From the NCBI RefSeq assembly GCF_900104965.1, contig NZ_LT629757.1:3286001-3350000 (forward strand): a stretch of DNA of 64,000 nucleotides, in the 5' to 3' direction. The translations under genes and the position numbers were made by a program. Positions 59,369 through 64,000 of this stretch are shown in pieces (the stretch's first letter is position 1; each line of letters begins with the position of its first letter). The notes beneath the pieces are model-generated. The model saw nothing but the letters and a program-made list of their open reading frames with translations, did no database searches and was not told where the DNA came from. This stretch comes from Nocardioides scoriae. Its GTDB lineage: Bacteria > Actinomycetota > Actinomycetes > Propionibacteriales > Nocardioidaceae.

Positions 59369-61954
59369 GTGGACGCATCCAAGCTGACCTCACGCAGCGT
59401 CGAGGTCGTCAACGCCGCCAGCACCCTGGCCGTCAACGAGGGTCACCCGCAGGTCGACCCCGTGCACCTCGCCGCCGCCCTGCTCCGGCAGGAGCGCGGC
59501 GTCACCCCGTCCCTGCTGGCCAAGGCCGGCGCCGACGTCGCGGCCGTGAGCCACGCCGTCGACCAGGCGCTGTGGCAGCTGCCGTCGGCCTCCGGGTCGA
59601 CCGTGGCCTCGCCGACGGCCTCCGCCGCCCTGACGCGGGTGCTGGCCAGGTCGCTGGACCTGATCAAGGAGATGAAGGACGACTACGTCGCGACCGAGCA
59701 CCTGCTGCTCGCGCTGACGGTCGTCGACACCCCGGTGCGCTCGCTGCTGGCCGGCGCCGGCGTCACCGAGCAGGCCGTGCGCGAGGCGATCACCGCCACC
59801 CGCGGCAGCCGCCGGGTCACCAGCCAGGACGCGGAGGCGACGTACGACGCCCTGGAGAAGTACGCCGTCGACCTCACCGCCCGCGCCGAGGAGGGCCGGC
59901 TCGACCCGGTGATCGGCCGGGACGCCGAGATCCGCCGCGTCGTGCAGGTGCTCTCGCGGCGCACCAAGAACAACCCGGTGCTCATCGGCGAGCCCGGCGT
60001 CGGCAAGACCGCCGTCGTCGAGGGGCTGGCCCAGCGCGTGGTCGCGGGCGACGTGCCCGACTCGCTCAAGGGGCGCCGCGTGATGAGCCTCGACCTGGCC
60101 GCGATGGTGGCCGGCGCGAAGTACCGCGGGGAGTTCGAGGAGCGGCTCAAGGCCGTGCTGGAGGAGATCACCTCCTCGGGCGGCCAGATCATCACCTTCA
60201 TCGACGAGCTGCACACGGTCGTCGGTGCGGGCGCCGGCGGCGACTCCGCGATGGACGCCGGCAACATGCTCAAGCCGATGCTGGCCCGCGGCGAGCTGCA
60301 CCTGATCGGCGCGACCACGCTCGACGAATACCGCGAGCGCATCGAGAAGGACCCCGCCCTGGAGCGGCGCTTCCAGCAGGTCTTCGTGGGCGAGCCGAGC
60401 GTCGAGGACACGGTGGCGATCCTGCGCGGGCTGCAGGAGAAGTACGAGGCTCACCACGGCGTGAAGATCACCGACGCCGCCCTGGTCGCCGCGGCGATGC
60501 TGTCGGACCGCTACATCCCCGGGCGCCAGCTGCCCGACAAGGCCATCGACCTGATCGACGAGTCGGCCTCGCGGCTGCGCATGGAGATCGAGAGCTCCCC
60601 GGTGGAGATCGACCAGCTGCGGCGCTCGGTCGACCGGATGAAGATGGAGCAGCTGGCGCTGGAGCGCGAGACCGACGCCGCGTCGCAGGACCGGCTGGAG
60701 CGGCTGCGGGCCGACCTGGCCGACCGCGAGGAGGAGCTCCGCGAGCTCGAGGCGCGCTGGGAGCGGGAGAAGGCCGCCCTGGAGGGCTCGGGCGAGCTGC
60801 GCAAGCAGATCGACGAGCTGCGGGTCGAGGCCGAGCGCCTGCAGCGCGGGGGCGACCTCGGGGCCGCCTCGGAGATCCTCTACGGCCGGATCCCGGTGCT
60901 GGAGAAGCAGATCGAGGAGGCCGACCGCGTCGAGGTGCCCGCCGATGAGCGGATGGTCAACGAGGAGGTCGGCCCCGCCGAGATCGCCGACGTCGTGGAG
61001 GCCTGGACCGGCATCCCGACCGGCCGCCTGCTCGAGGGCGAGACCGCCAAGCTGCTGCGGATGGAGGACATCATCGGCGAGCGGCTGGTCGGCCAGCGGG
61101 CCGCGGTCAGCGCCGTGTCCGACGCGGTGCGACGCAGCCGCGCCGGCATCTCCGACCCCGACCGCCCGACCGGCTCGTTCCTGTTCCTCGGCCCCACCGG
61201 CGTCGGCAAGACCGAGCTGGCCAAGTCGCTGGCCGACTTCCTCTACGACGACGAGCGCGCGATCGTGCGCATCGACATGAGCGAGTACGGCGAGAAGCAC
61301 TCCGTCTCGCGCCTGGTCGGCGCCCCTCCCGGCTACGTCGGCTACGACGAGGGCGGCCAGCTGACCGAGGCCGTGCGGCGCCGGCCCTACTCGGTCGTGC
61401 TGCTCGACGAGGTGGAGAAGGCCCACCCCGAGGTCTTCGACGTGCTGCTCCAGGTGCTCGACGACGGTCGCCTCACCGACGGCCAGGGCCGCACCGTCGA
61501 CTTCCGCAACACCCTGCTGATCCTCACCAGCAACCTCGGCTCGACCTACCTCGTGGACCCGGTGCTGGCCACGGAGTCCAAGCACGAGGCGGTGATGGCG
61601 GTGGTGCGGCAGGCGTTCAAGCCGGAGTTCCTCAACCGGCTCGACGAGGTCGTCATGTTCGACGCGCTCGGCAAGGACGAGCTGGCCCACATCGTCGACC
61701 TGCAGCTGGCGGCCTTCGACTCGCGGCTGGCGCCGCGCCGGATCTCGGTCGGCGTGACCGCGGCCGCCCGCACCTGGCTCACCGACCACGGCTACGACCC
61801 GGCGTACGGCGCCCGCCCGCTGCGCCGCCTCGTGCAGACCGCGATCGGCGACCCGCTCGCGCGGCTGCTCATCGGCGGCCAGGTCGTGGACGGCCAGCAC
61901 GTCGAGGTCGACCACCCCGAGGGCGCCGAGGACCTCACCCTCACGGTCGTCTGA
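59369..61954 (+). CDS. clpB: ATP-dependent disaggregase ClpB
   Basis: 861 residues from GTG 59369 (GAGGAG nine nt upstream). N-terminal Clp repeat domain 1-145; first AAA+ module with Walker [17 protein letters not shown] near 205; middle coiled coil 405-520 with [26 protein letters not shown]; second AAA+ module with [18 protein letters not shown] near 607 and pore loop YVGYDEGG. Works with DnaK, DnaJ and GrpE to rescue aggregated proteins. Slightly shorter at the extreme C-terminus than some homologues. HspR-regulated through the HAIR box. Confidence 0.97.
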   Translation: MDASKLTSRSVEVVNAASTLAVNEGHPQVDPVHLAAALLRQERGVTPSLLAKAGADVAAVSHAVDQALWQLPSASGSTVASPTASAALTRVLARSLDLIKEMKDDYVATEHLLLALTVVDTPVRSLLAGAGVTEQAVREAITATRGSRRVTSQDAEATYDALEKYAVDLTARAEEGRLDPVIGRDAEIRRVVQVLSRRTKNNPVLIGEPGVGKTAVVEGLAQRVVAGDVPDSLKGRRVMSLDLAAMVAGAKYRGEFEERLKAVLEEITSSGGQIITFIDELHTVVGAGAGGDSAMDAGNMLKPMLARGELHLIGATTLDEYRERIEKDPALERRFQQVFVGEPSVEDTVAILRGLQEKYEAHHGVKITDAALVAAAMLSDRYIPGRQLPDKAIDLIDESASRLRMEIESSPVEIDQLRRSVDRMKMEQLALERETDAASQDRLERLRADLADREEELRELEARWEREKAALEGSGELRKQIDELRVEAERLQRGGDLGAASEILYGRIPVLEKQIEEADRVEVPADERMVNEEVGPAEIADVVEAWTGIPTGRLLEGETAKLLRMEDIIGERLVGQRAAVSAVSDAVRRSRAGISDPDRPTGSFLFLGPTGVGKTELAKSLADFLYDDERAIVRIDMSEYGEKHSVSRLVGAPPGYVGYDEGGQLTEAVRRRPYSVVLLDEVEKAHPEVFDVLLQVLDDGRLTDGQGRTVDFRNTLLILTSNLGSTYLVDPVLATESKHEAVMAVVRQAFKPEFLNRLDEVVMFDALGKDELAHIVDLQLAAFDSRLAPRRISVGVTAAARTWLTDHGYDPAYGARPLRRLVQTAIGDPLARLLIGGQVVDGQHVEVDHPEGAEDLTLTVV

Positions 61955-61996
61955 GCCGGGGGTCCGGGCCGAGCCGGGCCGGGCCGGGCCGGACCC

Positions 61997-62068
61997 ATGT
62001 AACGCTCCGTTACTGCATCTGAGTGCCCCCGGCGACGGGTGTACGCCGCGGGTAACGGAGCGTTACAT
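61997..62068. promoter_or_regulatory. Two inverted GTAACG-N3-CGTTAC palindromes (TetR-operator-like)
   Basis: ATGTAACGCTCCGTTAC (61997-62013) and its exact reverse complement GTAACGGAGCGTTACAT (62052-62068) are 38 nt apart, and each contains the palindrome GTAACG-N3-CGTTAC. Such TAACG-N3-CGTTA boxes are typical of TetR-family operators. They lie 145-216 nt before a membrane protein gene; no TetR gene is in the window. The bases from 62080 to 62190 are low-complexity, with GTGCCGGCCCC-like repeats and no gene. Confidence 0.55.
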
Positions 62069-62212
62069 GCGCCGCGCCGCCGCCGTGCCGGCCCCGCGCC
62101 GCCGCCGTGCCGCCGTCGCGCCGGCCCCGTGCCGGCCCCGTGCCGGCCCCGCGGCGGCCCCGCCCCTGCCCGCGCCGCCGCGCGCTGCCCGCCTCCTTGG
62201 CAGGATGACCCC

Positions 62213-63469
62213 ATGAGCGACACCCCCGCCAAGGACCGACCCCGCCAGCTGACGCTGGCGGTGGGCTTCGTGATCGGCGGCTCGCTGTTCCTGCTGCTGC
62301 AGATCTTCGACACCGTGGGGCGGCTCAGCTCGGTCGACACCCGTGACGCGGTGTCGGAGTGGCTGGCCTCGCCGGCCGGGGAGGGCCTGGGCGCCGACGT
62401 CTCGACGGTGCTGGGCCTGATGCGGGTCGGCCTGACGGTGGCGGCGGTCTGCGCGGCCGTCGCCCTGGCCGCGGGCGGCTTCGTGCTGCAGCGCCACCGC
62501 GGGGCCCGGATCGCGCTGTCGGTGGTGGCGGTCCCGCTGCTGCTGACCGCCCCGCTCACCGGCGGCATCTTCGGTGCCGTGGTGGCCGCCTCGATCGGTC
62601 TGATGTGGAGCGGCCCCGCCCGGGACTGGTACGCCGGACGGCCGGTGCGCGAGACCCCCGCCTGGCCCGCCCGCCGCTCCACCGGGCCCGACGACTCCCG
62701 GGGGTCGGTCGGCGGCACGCCCCCCAGCGCCCCCGGCGCCTCGCCGGCCCTGCGGCCCGAGGCGGAGGCGCCGCGGATCTCCACCGCCACCACCTCCGAC
62801 GCCCCCGGCGCCACCCCGGGCTGGGGTGCTCCCCGCGGCGAGGTCGCGCCGGGCGCCCCCGGCGCTCCCGGTGGCCAGGGTGCTGCTCCGGCGCGCCTCG
62901 GGGTGCCCCGCCCGGTCACGGTCGCGTGTCTGCTGACCTGGGTCTTCGCCGGCGGCGCGGCCGTGCTCTACGCCATCTCGGTGGTGGCGCTGCTGGTCGC
63001 GCCCGACTCGGTGACCGAGGCGCTGCGCAGCTCCCCGCAGTGGCAGGAGGCGACCCAGCAGGCCGGCCTGTCCGAGGACCTGCTCGTGCCGGCCCTGGTC
63101 GCCAGCTGCGTGATCGGCGGCGGTTGGGCGCTGGGCGCCTGCCTGCTCGCGTGGTTCACCCGGCGGCGCCACGACTGGGCCCGGATCCTGCTCATCGTCA
63201 GCGCGGGGGTCACCTTCCTGTTCGCGCTGGCGGCCTTCCCGGTCGGGCTGGTCGTGCAGCTCGCGGCCGCGGTGACGATCGGCCTGCTCTTCCACGCCGA
63301 GACCCGCGCCTGGTTCGCCCACCGGCCGACGCTGCCGCCGCCGCCCTCAGGTCCCCCCTCCGGCCCGCCCGCCCCGCCCCACGCCCCGCCGCACGACGGG
63401 CAGCACGGAGAGCACGGCCAGCAAGGCCCCCCGCCGCCGCAGCAGGGCGGTCACCGCGGCCCCTGGTGA
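62213..63469 (+). CDS. Multi-pass membrane protein with Pro/Gly-rich linker
   Basis: 418 residues from ATG 62213. Three helices in the first half (about 13-32, 70-90, 102-130) and three or more in the second (about 245-268, 292-318, 325-360). A disordered linker (residues 145-235, SAPGASPALRPEAEAPRIS-like) and a Pro/His/Gly-rich tail (PPPPSGPPSGPPAPPHAPPH) join and follow them. I do not recognise a family with a known role. Likely under the two TAACG-type palindromes upstream. Confidence 0.65.
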   Translation: MSDTPAKDRPRQLTLAVGFVIGGSLFLLLQIFDTVGRLSSVDTRDAVSEWLASPAGEGLGADVSTVLGLMRVGLTVAAVCAAVALAAGGFVLQRHRGARIALSVVAVPLLLTAPLTGGIFGAVVAASIGLMWSGPARDWYAGRPVRETPAWPARRSTGPDDSRGSVGGTPPSAPGASPALRPEAEAPRISTATTSDAPGATPGWGAPRGEVAPGAPGAPGGQGAAPARLGVPRPVTVACLLTWVFAGGAAVLYAISVVALLVAPDSVTEALRSSPQWQEATQQAGLSEDLLVPALVASCVIGGGWALGACLLAWFTRRRHDWARILLIVSAGVTFLFALAAFPVGLVVQLAAAVTIGLLFHAETRAWFAHRPTLPPPPSGPPSGPPAPPHAPPHDGQHGEHGQQGPPPPQQGGHRGPW

Positions 63470-63509
63470 GCCCCTGTGAGCCCCTGGTGAGCCCGGGTGA
63501 GGCTCGGGC

Positions 63510-64000
63510 TCAGGCGGTCAGCCGCGCGCCCCGCAGCCGGCGCAGGCCCTCGTCGATGACCTCTCGCTCCTTGCAGAACGCCCACCGCACCAGGTGGCGG
63601 CCCTCCTCGGAGCCGTCCTCGTAGAAGACCTGCGAGGGGATCGCCACCACCCGCGCGCGCTCGGCGAGGCCGAGGCAGAACGCCATGGAGTCCTCCCAGC
63701 CGAGGGATGAGACGTCGGTGGTGACGAAGTAGGTGCCCTGCGGCACGTGCACCTCCAGGCCGAGCTCGGCCAGGCCCGCGCAGAGGTGGTCGCGCTTGGC
63801 GAGCAGGTCGTCGCGCAGGGCCTCGTGGAAGGCGTCCTCGTGCTCCAGCGCGTGCGCCACGGCCGGCTGGAAGGGCGCCCCCGAGGAGTAGGACAGCCAG
63901 TTCTTGGCGCCCTCGACCGCGGCGACGAGCTCGGCGGGACCGCTGGCCCAGCCGATCTTCCAGCCGGTGAAGGAGAAGGTCTTGCCCGAGCTCGAGATCG
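63510..64000 (-). CDS. PLP-dependent aminotransferase (class I/II), C-terminal part, runs off the window
   Basis: The frame is open from the window end to TGA at 63512-63510. The visible start is ISSSGKTFSFTGWKIGWASGP, in which the Lys of SSGKTFS is the PLP Schiff-base lysine of class I aminotransferases. The C-terminal domain follows with YFVTTDVSSLGWED and SQVFYEDG...HLVRWAFCKE, where the Arg binds the substrate carboxylate. This resembles the DapC/kynurenine aminotransferase-like branch; the substrate cannot be settled from the C-terminus alone. Confidence 0.85.
   Translation of the reverse strand, partial: ISSSGKTFSFTGWKIGWASGPAELVAAVEGAKNWLSYSSGAPFQPAVAHALEHEDAFHEALRDDLLAKRDHLCAGLAELGLEVHVPQGTYFVTTDVSSLGWEDSMAFCLGLAERARVVAIPSQVFYEDGSEEGRHLVRWAFCKEREVIDEGLRRLRGARLTA

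Noticed and set aside
62080-62190. Short coding region in GC-rich repeats before the membrane protein gene
   Set aside because: Simple-sequence GTGCCGGCCCC-type repetition with no start site or conserved sequence.

Overview
High-GC actinobacterial chromosome segment, most likely Nocardioides or a close relative (inference). The grounds are very strong G/C third-position bias, many GTG starts, pervasive 4-nt GTGA/ATGA gene overlaps, a dnaK-grpE-dnaJ-hspR operon with HAIR boxes, a fused membrane/iron-sulfur reductase, and SCO4848-, DUF6131- and DUF445-type proteins. Both ends cut genes.

Layout. 0-3 kb: a sulfotransferase-like tail, a 42-bp-period repeat array, DUF2461, tRNA-Gly(CCC), a GDSL hydrolase and dcd. 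3.1-8.2 kb: an iron-siderophore uptake operon (lipoprotein, two permeases, ATPase, siderophore-interacting reductase) behind a likely IdeR/DtxR operator. 8.4-12.6 kb: a 1373-residue Fe-S oxidoreductase, almost half of it a disordered tail carrying eight S-[LM]-F-D motifs. 12.6-16.4 kb: MFS exporter, IclR regulator, secreted HAD phosphatase, secreted lipoprotein.

16.5-32.4 kb: histidine utilisation in two blocks, hutH-hutU and allC-like-hutF-hutI. Between them lie an APC permease, a tandem universal stress protein, a class F sortase, a DnaJ-C28-like protein, a TauE permease, an MFS protein, an M20 peptidase, a DUF6131 peptide and a nitroreductase. A 16-bp palindrome occurs twice, each copy 70 nt from a plus-strand start codon. 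hutF carries one palindromic repeat in frame near its N-terminus and a second that replaces its C-terminus.

32.4-36.4 kb: an 81-residue acidic peptide with two 29-residue repeats abuts a JmjC/cupin oxygenase, which is coupled to a ferredoxin-like protein. This looks like an uncharacterised peptide-modification cassette. An OFA transporter and its small subunit follow. 36.5-41.5 kb: two response regulators, a PAS-GAF histidine kinase, an orphan HisKA protein, a small membrane protein and an MFS exporter. 41.6-47.9 kb: a complete dipeptide/oligopeptide ABC importer. 48-52.3 kb: an AbiEi/DUF559-like gene bracketed by inverted palindromic repeats, a membrane protein, an aldo/keto reductase and zwf. 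52.4-62 kb: the HspR heat-shock regulon (dnaK-grpE-dnaJ-hspR and clpB), with DUF445 and Abi-alpha genes between. 62-64 kb: a membrane protein behind two TAACG-type palindromes, and the end of an aminotransferase.

A recurring theme is dispersed palindromic repeats: an 81-bp family with three copies, a GTCGTGGG...GGGCGCC family with two, a CCATGGACTCC...GGGTACCC family with two inverted copies, and the 42-bp array. Several copies alter protein ends or interiors. I saw no CRISPR array, transposase, integrase or rRNA.
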